Below, one piece after another: positions 1 through 10,570 of a stretch of DNA of 64,000 nucleotides. The notes beneath the pieces are model-generated. The model ran no database searches and was not told where the DNA came from. It worked only from the letters and a program-made list of their open reading frames with translations. Source of the DNA: Pseudomonas sp. AB6 (GTDB lineage: Bacteria; Pseudomonadota; Gammaproteobacteria; Pseudomonadales; Pseudomonadaceae); the NCBI RefSeq assembly GCF_034314105.1, contig NZ_JAVIWJ010000001.1, positions 436,501 to 500,500 of the forward strand, in the 5' to 3' direction. Numbering within the stretch: the first letter of the stretch is position 1; every line of letters begins with the position of its first letter. A program made the translations under genes and the position numbers.

Positions 1-612
1 ATTGAGGTTTGCGCTGAAGCCAAGGTCGAAGTATTGACCTTGTTCGCTTTTTCCAGTGAGAACTGGCAGCGCCCGGCCGAAGAAGTCGGGGCTTTGATGG
101 AGCTTTTTTTCACCGCCTTGCGCCGTGAGACACGGCGCCTGAACGATAACTCCATCAGCCTGCGAATTATCGGAGATCGTTCTCGGTTCCACCCCGAGCT
201 GCAGGCTGCTATGCGCGAAGCTGAATTGCAGACTGCCGGCAACGATCGTTTTGTGCTGCAAATTGCGGCCAATTACGGTGGGCAATGGGATATCGCTCAG
301 GCGGCGCAGCGCCTTGCTCGCGAGGTTCAAGCCGGGCATCTTCAGCCGCAAGACATCACGCCGGAACTGTTGCAAACCTGTTTGGCAACCGGCGATTTGC
401 CGTTGCCGGATTTATGCATCCGTACCGGTGGCGAACATCGCATCAGCAATTTTTTACTTTGGCAGCTTGCCTACTCAGAACTGTATTTCTCCGACCTGTT
501 TTGGCCGGACTTCAAGCACGATGCCATGCGCACGGCACTGGCAGATTTTGCTTCCCGCCAACGTCGCTTCGGTAAAACGAGTGAGCAAATAGAAGCTGGA
601 GCCCGGGCTTAA
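1..612 (+). CDS. uppS: Undecaprenyl diphosphate synthase, 5'-truncated by window edge
   Basis: Cis-prenyltransferase that extends farnesyl-PP with isopentenyl-PP to undecaprenyl-PP, the lipid carrier for peptidoglycan and O-antigen. The reading frame is open from base 1 (I-E-V-C-A-E...), so the start and roughly the first 50 residues lie outside the window. Family motifs are visible: FAFSSENW near the start of the fragment, RIIGD in the middle, and RTGGEHRISNFLLWQ followed by YSELYF near the C-terminus, which hold the diphosphate-binding Arg residues. The stop overlaps the cdsA start by one base, so the two are probably translationally coupled. Confidence 0.96.
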   Translation: MEVCAEAKVEVLTLFAFSSENWQRPAEEVGALMELFFTALRRETRRLNDNSISLRIIGDRSRFHPELQAAMREAELQTAGNDRFVLQIAANYGGQWDIAQAAQRLAREVQAGHLQPQDITPELLQTCLATGDLPLPDLCIRTGGEHRISNFLLWQLAYSELYFSDLFWPDFKHDAMRTALADFASRQRRFGKTSEQIEAGARA

Positions 613-1427
613 TGTTGAAACAACGAATAATCACAGCGCTGATCCTATTGCCTATTGCCTTGTTTGGCTTTTTTCTCCTCGAAGGTGCGAGTTTTGCGGT
701 GTTCATCGGTGTGGTTGTGACACTGGGTGCTTGGGAATGGGCACGTTTGGCAGGGTTTACCGCTCAGGTCGCTCGAATCATTTACGCGGCTTTGATCGCT
801 GCATTGTTATGGCTTATGTACGTATTGCCGGATCTGGCGCCTTGGGTTCTGGGTGCTGCAGTTCTATGGTGGCTATTGGCAACGTTCCTTGTGTTGACCT
901 TCCCCGAGACCAGTCGTCATTGGTCTAGCGCGGCCTGCAAGTTGGTGATCGGTTTATTGATACTGCTGCCGGCCTGGCAGGGACTGGTACTGATCAAGCA
1001 GTGGGAACTGGGTAACTGGTTGATCCTGTCAGTCATGGTACTGGTCTGGGGCGCAGATATCGGTGCGTATTTTTCAGGCAAGGCCTTCGGCAAGCGCAAG
1101 CTAGCGGCGAAAGTCAGCCCAGGCAAGAGTTGGGAGGGATTGTTTGGCGGCTTACTTGCCAGTTTATTGATCACCACTGTCGTTGGTATCTTTCGCGGTT
1201 GGTCCGGCTCGCAGTTTGCCCTTGGTTTGCTTGGCGCTGCCGTAGTGGTACTGATTTCGGTGGTCGGTGATTTGACCGAAAGCATGTTCAAGCGTCAGTC
1301 CGGGGTCAAAGACAGCAGTAACCTGCTTCCCGGCCACGGCGGGGTACTGGATCGAATTGACAGTTTGACGGCCGCTATTCCAGTTTTTGCGGTGCTGCTC
1401 TGGTCCGCTAACTGGGGTGTGATGTGA
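612..1427 (+). CDS. cdsA: Phosphatidate cytidylyltransferase (CDP-diglyceride synthase)
   Basis: Inner-membrane enzyme that makes CDP-diacylglycerol from phosphatidic acid and CTP, the precursor of all phospholipids. The 271-residue protein is built of successive hydrophobic segments. Its C-terminal third carries the family signature: [11 protein letters not shown] followed by [11 protein letters not shown], the cation- and CTP-binding loop. Length is normal for the family. The ATG at 612 shares its A with the uppS stop, and the 3' end overlaps the GTG of dxr, so it lies inside a translationally coupled operon. Confidence 0.97.
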   Translation: MLKQRIITALILLPIALFGFFLLEGASFAVFIGVVVTLGAWEWARLAGFTAQVARIIYAALIAALLWLMYVLPDLAPWVLGAAVLWWLLATFLVLTFPETSRHWSSAACKLVIGLLILLPAWQGLVLIKQWELGNWLILSVMVLVWGADIGAYFSGKAFGKRKLAAKVSPGKSWEGLFGGLLASLLITTVVGIFRGWSGSQFALGLLGAAVVVLISVVGDLTESMFKRQSGVKDSSNLLPGHGGVLDRIDSLTAAIPVFAVLLWSANWGVM

Positions 1428-2614
1428 AAAAGCTTCAACAGATCACCGTGCTGGGTGCCACCGGCTCGGTGGGCCTTAGCACGCTGGACGTTATTGCTCG
1501 CCATCCGGATCTCTATCAGGTGTTCGCTCTAACAGGCTTCAGCCGATTGAAAGAGCTGCTTGCGCTGTGCGTGCTCCATTCTCCACGGTTTGCTGTGGTC
1601 CCGCAGTTGCACTTGGCACGCGGGCTACAGGATGCCTTAGCGGCAGCTGGTCTCGATACACGAGTGCTGGTGGGAGAGGATGGTCTCTGTGAGGTCGCAG
1701 CTCACTCACAAGTTGATACGGTGCTGGCAGCCATTGTTGGCGCAGCTGGGTTGCGTCCGACGTTGGCAGCGGTAGAGACGGGCAAGAAGGTTTTACTTGC
1801 TAACAAAGAAGCCTTGGTTATGTCTGGTGCTCTGTTCATGCAGGCGGTGCGTCGTAGCGGCGCCGTGCTGTTGCCGATAGACAGTGAACACAACGCTATT
1901 TTTCAATGCTTGCCTGCTGACTGTTCCAGTGGTTTGGGCGCGGTCGGCGTACGCCGTATCCTACTGACCGCATCTGGTGGTCCTTTTCGTGAAACGCCTC
2001 TTGCAGAGCTGATGAGCGTTTCACCTGAGCAGGCGTGTGCTCATCCAAATTGGTCGATGGGGCGCAAGATTTCTGTAGACTCCGCAACCATGATGAACAA
2101 AGGGCTCGAATTGATTGAGGCCTGTTGGTTGTTCGATGCCCGGCCTAGCCAGATTGAAGTAGTGATCCATCCGCAAAGTGTCATCCACTCCATGGTTGAT
2201 TATGTGGATGGTTCGGTGTTGGCTCAGTTGGGCAACCCTGACATGCGCACGCCGATTGCCCATGCTTTGGCTTGGCCGCAGCGGATTGATTCAGGTGTGG
2301 CGCCGCTTAATCTATTCAGCATCGCGCGTTTGGATTTTCAAGCGCCGGATGAAGATCGATTTCCGTGTCTTCGTTTAGCCAGGCAAGCGGCAGATGCCGG
2401 TAATAGCGCGCCGGCTGTGCTAAACGCAGCCAATGAAGTTGCAGTGGCAGCATTTCTTGATCGACGCATCCGCTACCCCGAGATCGCGAGTATCATTGAC
2501 GAGGTTTTGAATCTTGAACCCGTCATCGCAGTTTCAGAATTGGATGAAGTGTTCGAGATTAATTCGAAAGCTCGCGCTTTGGCTGAGCATTGGCTCACTC
2601 GTAGCGGGCGATAA
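1424..2614 (+). CDS. dxr: 1-deoxy-D-xylulose 5-phosphate reductoisomerase
   Basis: First committed enzyme of the MEP isoprenoid pathway: rearranges and reduces DXP to MEP with NADPH; it is the target of fosmidomycin. 396 residues. The N-terminal Rossmann motif GATGSVG is at about residues 11-17. NKEALV, SEHNAI, SGGPFR and ATMMNKGLE supply metal and substrate ligands. The GTG start (GTG AAA AAG CTT) overlaps the cdsA stop by four bases. ispD and ispF, later steps of the same pathway, are also in this window, as is an Fsr-like exporter near 52 kb. Confidence 0.97.
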   Translation: MKKLQQITVLGATGSVGLSTLDVIARHPDLYQVFALTGFSRLKELLALCVLHSPRFAVVPQLHLARGLQDALAAAGLDTRVLVGEDGLCEVAAHSQVDTVLAAIVGAAGLRPTLAAVETGKKVLLANKEALVMSGALFMQAVRRSGAVLLPIDSEHNAIFQCLPADCSSGLGAVGVRRILLTASGGPFRETPLAELMSVSPEQACAHPNWSMGRKISVDSATMMNKGLELIEACWLFDARPSQIEVVIHPQSVIHSMVDYVDGSVLAQLGNPDMRTPIAHALAWPQRIDSGVAPLNLFSIARLDFQAPDEDRFPCLRLARQAADAGNSAPAVLNAANEVAVAAFLDRRIRYPEIASIIDEVLNLEPVIAVSELDEVFEINSKARALAEHWLTRSGR

Positions 2615-2655
2615 AGGCAATTGGCTACAGGTACAGTTCGGCACGGAGGAAGTTG

Positions 2656-4008
2656 ATGAGCGCGCTCTATATGATTGTTGGCACCCTGGTCGCACTAGGC
2701 GTGCTGGTGACCTTTCACGAATTTGGCCACTTTTGGGTAGCCCGGCGTTGTGGCGTCAAAGTTTTGCGTTTCTCGGTAGGATTTGGCATGCCGCTTCTTC
2801 GTTGGCATGACCGTAAAGGCACTGAATATGTGTTAGCTGCCATTCCCTTGGGCGGCTATGTAAAAATGCTCGATGAGCGCGAAGGCGAAGTGCCCCCGGA
2901 TTTAGTCCACCAATCGTTCAATCGTAAAACCGTTTATCAGCGTATTGCCATCGTTATTGCCGGGCCGGCTGCGAACTTTTTGTTGGCTATTGTGTTTTTC
3001 TGGTTTTTGGCAATGCTTGGTAGCCAGCAAGTACGTCCGGTCATCGGCGGGGTTGAGTCAGGCAGTCTTGCGGACAAAGCTGGTTTGAGTTCGGGGCAAG
3101 AAATCGTTGCGGTCGATGGCGAGCCGACCTCGGGCTGGGCTGCCGTTAATCTACAGCTGGTGCGGCGCCTGGGTGAAAGCGGAGTTATCGCTTTGCAAGT
3201 ACACGAGCAGGGCTCGACCGTTGATTCTCCGCACCAATTGACGCTAAATAATTGGCTTAAAGGTGCCGATGAGCCGGACCCGATTCGTTCGTTGGGTATT
3301 CGACCTTGGCGTCCTGCGTTGGCGCCGGTGTTGGCGGAGTTGGATCCGAAAGGCCCGGCGCAAGCCGCTGGTCTGAAGACTGGCGACCGTCTACTGGCGA
3401 TCGACGAGCAACCTGTGAGTGATTGGCAGCAAGTGGTTGATTCGGTTCGTCTGAAACCGGAGGGAAAGATTTCCCTGCGTATTGAACGTGACGGTGCGCA
3501 ATTAGAACTACCTGTGACGCTGGCTACTAAAGGCGACGGTAAGGCTACGACCGGCTATCTCGGGGCTGGCGTCAAAGGTGTCGATTGGCCACCGGAGATG
3601 TTGCGTGAGGTTAGATTCGGGCCTGTGGCCGCTATTGGTGAGGGCGTCAGGCGCACTTGGACCATGAGTGTGTTGACCCTTGATTCGCTGAGAAAAATGT
3701 TGTTCGGCGAGCTATCTGTAAAAAACTTGAGCGGACCGATAACCATTGCTAAAGTGGCGGGCGCTTCGGCCCAGTCGGGGGTAGGTGATTTTATAAATTT
3801 CCTCGCCTATCTGAGCATTAGCCTAGGGGTTCTCAATTTGTTGCCTATTCCAGTATTGGATGGGGGGCATCTATTGTTCTACCTGGTCGAGTGGGCGCGG
3901 GGTCGCCCATTGTCTGATCGGGTGCAGGGTTGGGGGGTTCAGATCGGGATTAGCTTAGTGGTCGGGGTAATGCTACTCGCCTTGGTCAACGATCTGGGTC
4001 GACTATAA
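2656..4008 (+). CDS. rseP: RseP site-2 intramembrane zinc metalloprotease
   Basis: Inner-membrane site-2 protease; in Pseudomonas it cleaves the anti-sigma factor MucA (RseA in E. coli) to release the envelope-stress sigma factor AlgU. The zinc motif HEFGH is at residues 21-25. Two PDZ-like periplasmic domains occupy the middle, and the C-terminal PIPVLDGGHLL segment brings the third metal ligand. Start: a TTG lies directly upstream, but the ATG at 2656 is five bases after GGAGGA (2645-2650), giving 450 residues. Its position directly before bamA places envelope-stress control beside outer-membrane assembly. Confidence 0.95.
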   Translation: MSALYMIVGTLVALGVLVTFHEFGHFWVARRCGVKVLRFSVGFGMPLLRWHDRKGTEYVLAAIPLGGYVKMLDEREGEVPPDLVHQSFNRKTVYQRIAIVIAGPAANFLLAIVFFWFLAMLGSQQVRPVIGGVESGSLADKAGLSSGQEIVAVDGEPTSGWAAVNLQLVRRLGESGVIALQVHEQGSTVDSPHQLTLNNWLKGADEPDPIRSLGIRPWRPALAPVLAELDPKGPAQAAGLKTGDRLLAIDEQPVSDWQQVVDSVRLKPEGKISLRIERDGAQLELPVTLATKGDGKATTGYLGAGVKGVDWPPEMLREVRFGPVAAIGEGVRRTWTMSVLTLDSLRKMLFGELSVKNLSGPITIAKVAGASAQSGVGDFINFLAYLSISLGVLNLLPIPVLDGGHLLFYLVEWARGRPLSDRVQGWGVQIGISLVVGVMLLALVNDLGRL

Positions 4009-4028
4009 AGCTTCGCTGTGTTGCGAAT

Positions 4029-4054
4029 CTGCCGCATTTTGCGGCAGTTTGTTT
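4029..4054 (+). terminator. GC-rich hairpin plus T-rich tail between rseP and bamA
   Basis: A perfect 7-bp inverted repeat (CTGCCGC / GCGGCAG, arms 4029-4035 and 4041-4047) with a 5-nt loop is followed by TTTGTTT. It starts 20 bases after the rseP stop and ends 29 bases before the bamA ATG, so it could be an intrinsic terminator or attenuator separating the two genes. Confidence 0.55.
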
Positions 4055-4082
4055 ATTGCCAGTTGGAATAAGAAAGGACTTC

Positions 4083-6476
4083 ATGAAACGTCTGCTGCTA
4101 ACTGCGGTTCTTGCCGTACTGATGATCGCCGAAGTTCACGCCGAGTCCTTCACTATCTCCGATATCCGTGTCAATGGCCTCCAGCGGGTCTCCGCTGGCA
4201 GCGTCTTTGGCGCCTTGCCGCTGAACGTCGGCGAGTCTGCGGATGATCGTCGTCTGGTGGATGCTACTCGTGCGTTGTTCAAAACCGGGTTCTTTCAAGA
4301 TATCCAACTGGGCCGTGACGGCAATGTTCTGGTCATCACGGTGGTCGAGCGGCCGTCTGTTTCGAGTATCGAAATCGACGGCAACAAGGCGATTACCACT
4401 GAAGACCTGATGAAAGGGCTTAAACAGTCCGGTCTGGCCGAAGGAGAAATCTTTCAGCGTGCGACGCTTGAGGGCGTACGTAACGAACTACAACGTCAAT
4501 ACGTTGCCCAGGGTCGTTACTCGGCAGAAGTTTCTACCGAAGTCGTACCTCAACCTCGTAACCGAGTGGGCCTGAAGATCAACATCAATGAAGGCGCGGT
4601 TGCTGCGATTCAGCACATCAACGTCGTCGGCAATAGCGTCTTCCCTGACGAAGACTTGATCGGGCTTTTCGAGCTTAAGACTACCAATTGGCTGTCATTC
4701 TTCAAAAACGACGACAAATACGCTAGGGAAAAGCTTTCTGGCGACTTGGAGCGTCTGCGTTCGTATTATCTCGATCGCGGCTATATCAATATGGATATCG
4801 CTTCGACGCAGGTTTCTATCACGCCTGACAAAAAGAGCGTGTACATCACGGTTAACGTGAACGAAGGCGAAAAATATACGGTCAAGTCAGTCAAACTGAG
4901 CGGTGACCTGAAAGTGCCTGAAGATCAGGTCAAGGCGCTGTTGCTGGTCAAACCTGGTCAGGTGTTCTCACGCAAGGTCATGACCACAACGTCCGAGCTG
5001 ATCACTCGTCGCTTGGGTAACGAAGGCTATACGTTCGCTAACGTTAACGGCGTACCGACCCCGAACAACGAAGATCACACCGTCGACATTCTGTTTGCCG
5101 TCGATCCAGGCAAGCGAGCTTACGTCAACCGTATCAACTTCCGTGGTAACACCAAATCCGCGGATGAAGTGCTGCGACGTGAAATGCGTCAGATGGAAGG
5201 CGGCTGGGCTTCGACCTACCTGATCGACCAATCGAAAACCCGCTTGAATCGCCTCGGCTTCTTTAAAGAAGTAAACGTGGAAACGCCGGCAGTACCGGGC
5301 ACTGATGATCAAGTTGACGTTAACTACGCCGTTGAAGAGCAGGCTTCCGGCTCAGTGACGGCGAGCGTCGGTTTCGCTCAAAGCGCGGGTTTAATCCTGG
5401 GCGGCTCAATCAGTCAGAACAACTTCCTAGGTACAGGCAACAAAGTCAGCATCGGTCTGACGAAAAGCCAATACCAAACACGTTATAACTTCGGTTACGT
5501 CAACCCCTATTTCACGCCCGATGGCGTTAGCTTGGGCTATAACGCATTTTATCGCACCACCGACTACAAAAACCTCAGCGTAGATGTCGCCAGCTATGCG
5601 GTAGACAGCCTGGGTGCAGGTGTCAGTCTTGGCTACCCAATTGACGAAACGTCGCGTCTGACGTTCGGCTTGACCGTGCAACAGGACGAAATCAAGACGG
5701 GTGTTTATACCGTTGACGAGATTTTCGATTTCGTTAACCGGCAGGGCAACAAATACCTTAACTTCAAGGCATCCGCTGGCTGGTCCGAGTCAACCCTAAA
5801 CAAAGGTGTCTTGGCTACCCGCGGGCATTCTCAAAGTCTGGTCTTTGAAACAACCACGCCAGGCAGCGATCTGTCTTTCTTTAAACTGGATTACCGAGCT
5901 CAGTATTTTCACCCGCTGACTGACAACTACACCCTGCGTCTGCACACGGAACTGGGGTATGGCGACGGTTTTGGTTCGACCTCCGGTCTTCCATTCTATG
6001 AGAACTACTACGGTGGTGGTTTCAACTCGGTGCGCGGTTTCAAGGACAGCAGTCTCGGTCCTCGCAGCACCCCGAGTCGTGGTGAATCTGTGACCGGCAA
6101 CGCCGGAACCCAGGTTGATCCAGATGGGAAGGCGCTTCCTTTCGGCGGTAACTTGCTGGTTCAGGGGGGCGTAGAGGTGATGTTCCCTCTGCCATTTATC
6201 AAGGATCAGAAGTCGTTGCGTACGTCGCTATTCTGGGACGTAGGTAACGTATTCGATACAAACTGTGGTTCGTCTGGCAGCAACACTATCGCAGCCTCAA
6301 ATGTGAAAACTAAATGCGACAGCGTCGGCCTCGCTGGCTTGGCAAGTTCTGTCGGTGTAGGCGTCACGTGGGTAACCGCGCTGGGTCCGTTGAGTTTCGC
6401 CTTGGCTGTTCCGGTCAAGACACCGAATAACGCAGACACCCAGATTTTCCAATTTTCCCTCGGTCAGACCTTTTAA
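4083..6476 (+). CDS. bamA: Outer-membrane protein assembly factor BamA
   Basis: Central component of the BAM complex, which folds beta-barrel proteins into the outer membrane. Translation from the ATG at 4083 gives 797 residues; a longer in-frame ORF lacks a signal peptide at its start, whereas MKRLLLTAVLAVL...VHA here is a good Sec signal with cleavage after about residue 20. Purine-rich AAGAAAGGA precedes the ATG. Five POTRA repeats fill residues of about 21-420 and a C-terminal beta barrel follows, with VRGF in the predicted loop 6 and a terminal Phe (SLGQTF), the outer-membrane insertion signal. skp follows 45 bases downstream. Confidence 0.97.
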   Translation: MKRLLLTAVLAVLMIAEVHAESFTISDIRVNGLQRVSAGSVFGALPLNVGESADDRRLVDATRALFKTGFFQDIQLGRDGNVLVITVVERPSVSSIEIDGNKAITTEDLMKGLKQSGLAEGEIFQRATLEGVRNELQRQYVAQGRYSAEVSTEVVPQPRNRVGLKININEGAVAAIQHINVVGNSVFPDEDLIGLFELKTTNWLSFFKNDDKYAREKLSGDLERLRSYYLDRGYINMDIASTQVSITPDKKSVYITVNVNEGEKYTVKSVKLSGDLKVPEDQVKALLLVKPGQVFSRKVMTTTSELITRRLGNEGYTFANVNGVPTPNNEDHTVDILFAVDPGKRAYVNRINFRGNTKSADEVLRREMRQMEGGWASTYLIDQSKTRLNRLGFFKEVNVETPAVPGTDDQVDVNYAVEEQASGSVTASVGFAQSAGLILGGSISQNNFLGTGNKVSIGLTKSQYQTRYNFGYVNPYFTPDGVSLGYNAFYRTTDYKNLSVDVASYAVDSLGAGVSLGYPIDETSRLTFGLTVQQDEIKTGVYTVDEIFDFVNRQGNKYLNFKASAGWSESTLNKGVLATRGHSQSLVFETTTPGSDLSFFKLDYRAQYFHPLTDNYTLRLHTELGYGDGFGSTSGLPFYENYYGGGFNSVRGFKDSSLGPRSTPSRGESVTGNAGTQVDPDGKALPFGGNLLVQGGVEVMFPLPFIKDQKSLRTSLFWDVGNVFDTNCGSSGSNTIAASNVKTKCDSVGLAGLASSVGVGVTWVTALGPLSFALAVPVKTPNNADTQIFQFSLGQTF

Positions 6477-6521
6477 TCGTCTGATCAATGATAATGACAA
6501 CAGATTTTGTAGGAGTGCATC

Positions 6522-7025
6522 GTGCGTAAGTTGACCCAACTGGTTCTTTTGGCTACCGCCTTGATAGCGACCCCAGCATTCGCTGAAATGAAAATTGCTG
6601 TTCTGAATTATCAAATGGCATTGCTCGAGTCAGACGCTGCAAAGAAATATGCTGTGGATGCCGAGAAGAAATTCGGTCCACAACTGACCAAGCTGAAAAG
6701 CCTTGAGAGCAGTGCCAAGGGTATTCAGGATCGCCTTGTTAGCGGCGGTGACAAGATGGCGCAACCTGAGCGCGAGCGCCTTGAGCTTGAATTCAAGCAA
6801 AAGGCTCGAGATTTTCAGTTTCAATCCAAAGAGCTTAACGAAGCCAAGGCCGTTGCTGACCGCGAAATGCTCAAGCAATTGAAGCCAAAGCTTGATCAGG
6901 CGGTAGAAGAGGTTATCAAGAAAGGAGCCTTTGATCTGGTGTTCGAGCGCGGTGCCGTGATTGATGTCAAACCTCAGTACGACGTCACTCGGCAAGTCAT
7001 CGAGCGCATGAATCAGCTGAAGTAA
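6522..7025 (+). CDS. skp: Periplasmic chaperone Skp/OmpH
   Basis: Periplasmic holdase that escorts unfolded outer-membrane proteins to the BAM complex. It uses a GTG start at 6522 after AGGAG. 167 residues with an N-terminal signal peptide ending ATPAFA, then a conserved strand ([12 protein letters not shown]) and a long charged helical region, as expected for the tentacle helices of the trimer. It lies between bamA and lpxD, the usual order in gammaproteobacteria. Confidence 0.95.
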   Translation: MRKLTQLVLLATALIATPAFAEMKIAVLNYQMALLESDAAKKYAVDAEKKFGPQLTKLKSLESSAKGIQDRLVSGGDKMAQPERERLELEFKQKARDFQFQSKELNEAKAVADREMLKQLKPKLDQAVEEVIKKGAFDLVFERGAVIDVKPQYDVTRQVIERMNQLK

Positions 7026-7027
7026 TC

Positions 7028-8083
7028 ATGACCGTAACCATCAAACTCGGCCAATTGGCCGAGTTCCTCGGCGCCACGTTACGTGGCTCTGCGGATAGGG
7101 ACATCACCGGGCTAGCCACTTTGCAAGAGGCTGGCCCTGGTCAGGTAAGTTTTTTGGCCAATCCTCAATACCGAAAATTCCTTGCTGTTACCCATGCAGC
7201 CGCCCTGTTGCTTAAACCGGCTGATGCAGAGGGTTTTGCAGGTGATGCGTTACTGGTGCCAGATCCTTATCTGGCTTACGCAAAGATATCCCATTTATTC
7301 GACCCGAAACCCAAGGCTATGCCGGGGGTTCATTCGTCCGCAGTGATTGCTGCGGATGCTCAGGTTGATCCTACCGCCAGTATCGGTGCGTTCGCCGTTA
7401 TCGAAAGTGGTGCCCGTATCGCCGCAGACGTAACTGTAGGGGCCCACTGTTTTGTCGGCGTTCGCAGCGAAATAGGCGAAGGCGGGTGGTTAGCACCACG
7501 GGTCACGCTCTATCACGATGTACGCATAGGCAAGCGAGTTGTAATTCAGTCTGGCGCAGTACTGGGTGGTGAAGGCTTCGGCTTTGCCAATGACAAAGGC
7601 ATTTGGCAGAAAATCGCGCAGGTCGGCGGTGTTTTGATCGGTGATGACGTTGAGATCGGCGTAAATACCGCTGTCGATCGGGGTGCCCTGGCCGACACGG
7701 TTATCGGCAATGGCGTCAAGCTGGATAACCAGATCCAGATCGCCCATAACGTGCAAGTTGGCGATCACACGGCCATGGCGGCATGTGTCGGAATCTCGGG
7801 AAGCACGAAAATTGGTAAGCATTGCACCATTGCCGGCGGTGTAGGCATGGTTGGGCACATCGAAGTCTGTGATGGGGTATTTGTCACGGGGATGACCATG
7901 GTGACCCGTTCGATCACCGAACCCGGCGCTTATTCTTCGGGGACTGCGATGCAGCCTGCTGCGGAATGGCGCAAGAGCGCGGCGCGTATTCGTCAGTTGG
8001 ATGACATGTCGCGGCGCTTGCAGCATCTGGAAAAGGTTGTTGAGGCAGTGACCTCGGGCGGTAAAGCTACATCTGATGGCTGA
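7028..8083 (+). CDS. lpxD: UDP-3-O-(3-hydroxyacyl)glucosamine N-acyltransferase
   Basis: Third step of lipid A synthesis: adds the N-linked hydroxyacyl chain from acyl-ACP to UDP-3-O-acyl-glucosamine. 351 residues: an N-terminal uridine-binding domain (about 1-100), a left-handed beta-helix of hexapeptide repeats (about 100-310), and a C-terminal helix rich in Arg and Gln. The catalytic His is expected in [12 protein letters not shown]. The ATG at 7028 is two bases after the skp stop, indicating coupled translation. Confidence 0.97.
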   Translation: MTVTIKLGQLAEFLGATLRGSADRDITGLATLQEAGPGQVSFLANPQYRKFLAVTHAAALLLKPADAEGFAGDALLVPDPYLAYAKISHLFDPKPKAMPGVHSSAVIAADAQVDPTASIGAFAVIESGARIAADVTVGAHCFVGVRSEIGEGGWLAPRVTLYHDVRIGKRVVIQSGAVLGGEGFGFANDKGIWQKIAQVGGVLIGDDVEIGVNTAVDRGALADTVIGNGVKLDNQIQIAHNVQVGDHTAMAACVGISGSTKIGKHCTIAGGVGMVGHIEVCDGVFVTGMTMVTRSITEPGAYSSGTAMQPAAEWRKSAARIRQLDDMSRRLQHLEKVVEAVTSGGKATSDG

Positions 8084-8194
8084 TACCTTTTTTATATCAA
8101 GCGTGCACAGCCGATAAACTGCCTCCTTGATTTGCAAGAGGAGTGCCGCGCGTTATCCGCGCACTCCCCATCTTTACTACAGGCTTCCCCCGAA

Positions 8195-8635
8195 ATGATG
8201 GACATCAACGAGATTCGCGAATACCTGCCTCACCGTTACCCGTTCCTGCTGGTGGATCGGGTAGTCGAGTTGAATGTCGAGGCCAAAAGCATTCGTGCCT
8301 ATAAGAATGTCAGCATTAATGAGCCTTTTTTCAACGGTCACTTTCCCCAGCATCCTATTATGCCGGGTGTATTGATCATTGAAGCAATGGCTCAAGCTGC
8401 CGGCATCCTTGGTTTTAAAATGCTCGATGTGAAGCCATCCGACGGCACGCTTTATTATTTCGTGGGCTCTGACAAATTGCGGTTCCGGCAGCCAGTCTTG
8501 CCCGGCGATCAGTTGATTCTTGAAGCTACGTTTATTAGCTGCAAGCGTCAGATCTGGAAATTTCAATGCCAGGCTTCGGTCGACGGCAAGCCGGTTTGCT
8601 CCGCAGAAATCATCTGCGCGGAACGTAAACTATGA
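8195..8635 (+). CDS. fabZ: 3-hydroxyacyl-[ACP] dehydratase FabZ
   Basis: Hot-dog-fold dehydratase of fatty-acid elongation. It competes with LpxA/LpxD for 3-hydroxyacyl-ACP, which explains its place among the lpx genes. The frame is open further upstream, but the ATG at 8195 ([17 protein letters not shown]) gives the usual 146 residues. The catalytic His is in [14 protein letters not shown] and the catalytic Glu in EAMAQAAG. The 111-base gap after lpxD is the largest in this part of the operon. The stop overlaps the lpxA ATG. Confidence 0.96.
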   Translation: MMDINEIREYLPHRYPFLLVDRVVELNVEAKSIRAYKNVSINEPFFNGHFPQHPIMPGVLIIEAMAQAAGILGFKMLDVKPSDGTLYYFVGSDKLRFRQPVLPGDQLILEATFISCKRQIWKFQCQASVDGKPVCSAEIICAERKL

Positions 8636-9408
8636 GTTTGATTGACTCTCGCGCAATCATCGATCCGACGGCCATTCTGGCCGACGACGTAGAGATCGGC
8701 CCTTGGTCGATCGTCGGACCTGGTGTGGAAATTGGCGAGGGTACAATCGTTGGGCCACATGTGATTCTCAAAGGCCCTACGAAGATCGGCAAACACAACC
8801 ATATCTATCAGTTTTCATCGATAGGTGAGGACACGCCTGATCTCAAATATAAAGGCGAAGAGACGCGCTTGGTCATCGGCGATCACAATGTCATTCGCGA
8901 AGGTGTAACAATCCATCGCGGAACTATTCAAGATCGAGCGGAGACCACGTTAGGTGATCACAACTTGATCATGGCCTATGTGCATATCGGCCACGACAGC
9001 GTCATCGGCAATCATTGCATTCTGGTCAACAACACTGCGTTGGCGGGTCATGTGCATGTTAATGATTGGGCGATTCTGTCTGGTTTCACGCTTGTGCATC
9101 AGTTTTGCCATATCGGTGCCCACAGTTTTTCAGGTATGGGCACCGCGATTGGCAAGGATGTCCCCGCGTTCGTGACTGTGTTCGGCAACCCTGCGCAGGC
9201 ACGTAGCATGAACTTCGAAGGTATGCGTCGTCGTGGGTTCAGTGAAGAGGCTATCCACGCGCTACGCCGAGCCTACAAAGTTGTCTATCGCCAAAGCCTG
9301 ACGGTTGATCAGGCTATCGCTGAGCTGGCCGAGCCAGCCGCGCTGTTTCCTGAAGTCGCAGTATTTCTTGAGTCCATTCAAACGTCGACCCGTGGCATAA
9401 CTCGCTAA
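8632..9408 (+). CDS. lpxA: UDP-N-acetylglucosamine O-acyltransferase
   Basis: First step of lipid A synthesis in the cytoplasm: transfers 3-hydroxyacyl from ACP to the 3-OH of UDP-GlcNAc. 258 residues. Left-handed beta-helix hexapeptide repeats run from residue 1 to about 190, followed by a C-terminal helical domain. The catalytic His lies in [15 protein letters not shown]. It overlaps fabZ by four bases and lpxB by one, so fabZ, lpxA and lpxB are coupled. Confidence 0.97.
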   Translation: MSLIDSRAIIDPTAILADDVEIGPWSIVGPGVEIGEGTIVGPHVILKGPTKIGKHNHIYQFSSIGEDTPDLKYKGEETRLVIGDHNVIREGVTIHRGTIQDRAETTLGDHNLIMAYVHIGHDSVIGNHCILVNNTALAGHVHVNDWAILSGFTLVHQFCHIGAHSFSGMGTAIGKDVPAFVTVFGNPAQARSMNFEGMRRRGFSEEAIHALRRAYKVVYRQSLTVDQAIAELAEPAALFPEVAVFLESIQTSTRGITR

Positions 9409-10559
9409 TGAATTCGTTGATGATCAAGACACTGCGTGTTGCGCTGGTTGCAGGCGAAGCGTCCGGAGATATTCTTGGGGCAGGCTTGATGCGTGCGCTC
9501 AAGGCGCGGCACCCCGATGTCGAGTTCATCGGCGTTGGCGGTCCCCTGATGCAGGCCGAGGGTTTAGTGTCTTATTTTCCGATGGAGCGGTTGTCGGTGA
9601 TGGGGCTGATTGAGGTCCTTGGCCGCCTTAAGGAGCTGCTGGCTAAACGTAAGCAACTGATCCAAACGTTGATCAGCGAAAAGCCCGACGTGTTCATCGG
9701 CATCGATGCCCCGGACTTCAACCTCACTATCGAACTCAAGTTGCGCCGTGCCGGTATAAAGACCGTGCACTACGTCAGCCCATCGGTATGGGCGTGGCGG
9801 CAAAAGCGCGTATTGAAGATCCGCGAAGGCTGCGATTTGATGCTGACGCTGCTACCGTTTGAAGCGCGCTTTTACGAAGAGAAGGGTGTGCCGGTGCGGT
9901 TTGTCGGCCACCCATTGGCCGACACCATCCCGCTGGAATCAGATCGTGCGGCTGCTCGTGCAGTATTGGGCTTGCCAGATGGCGTTGTGATTGCGCTGAT
10001 GCCAGGCAGTCGGGGCGCAGAAGTCGGTAAGCTAGGCGGCCTGTTTTTCGACGCCGCCGAGCGCCTGATGTTACTGCGCCCAGGTATCCGGTTTGTGCTG
10101 CCCTGCGCAAGCCCCCAGCGACGCATTCAGATCGAGACCTTGCTGCAAGGACGCGACCTTCCCGTTCTGCTGCTTGATGGTCTGTCGCACCTTGCACTCG
10201 CTGCCTGCGATGCGGTGTTGATCGCCTCAGGCACTGCGACACTTGAAGCGCTGCTGTACAAACGACCAATGGTGGTTGCCTATCGTTTGGCACCGATTAC
10301 CTTTTGGATACTCAAGCGTCTGGTGAAAAGCCCTTACGTCTCGCTGCCTAACCTGCTTGCACAGCGTTTGCTGGTCCCTGAGTTATTACAGGAAGCTGCG
10401 ACCGCCGAGACCCTCGCGCAAACCTTGCTGCCGTTGCTTGAAAGTGGCGAAGTGCAAACGCAGGGCTTCGATGAGATTCACCGGACCTTACGCCGCGACG
10501 CCTCCAATCAGGCCGCCGATGCGGTGCTTGGGTTGTTGGGTCAATCGCCTTCACAGTGA
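9408..10559 (+). CDS. lpxB: Lipid-A-disaccharide synthase
   Basis: Inner-membrane-associated glycosyltransferase (GT19) that joins UDP-2,3-diacylglucosamine and lipid X to form the lipid A disaccharide. 383 residues from the ATG at 9408, which shares its A with the lpxA stop. A second ATG at 9420 ([17 protein letters not shown]) is an equally good start and would remove four residues. Family motifs seen: [12 protein letters not shown] near the N-terminus, [16 protein letters not shown], and a C-terminal nucleotide-binding half with [11 protein letters not shown]. Confidence 0.97.
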   Translation: MNSLMIKTLRVALVAGEASGDILGAGLMRALKARHPDVEFIGVGGPLMQAEGLVSYFPMERLSVMGLIEVLGRLKELLAKRKQLIQTLISEKPDVFIGIDAPDFNLTIELKLRRAGIKTVHYVSPSVWAWRQKRVLKIREGCDLMLTLLPFEARFYEEKGVPVRFVGHPLADTIPLESDRAAARAVLGLPDGVVIALMPGSRGAEVGKLGGLFFDAAERLMLLRPGIRFVLPCASPQRRIQIETLLQGRDLPVLLLDGLSHLALAACDAVLIASGTATLEALLYKRPMVVAYRLAPITFWILKRLVKSPYVSLPNLLAQRLLVPELLQEAATAETLAQTLLPLLESGEVQTQGFDEIHRTLRRDASNQAADAVLGLLGQSPSQ

Positions 10560-10570
10560 GTTCGTTATAA

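Noticed and set aside
34..612. TTG at 34 as the uppS start
   Set aside because: The frame is open from base 1 with recognisable family sequence before it; the true start lies outside the window.
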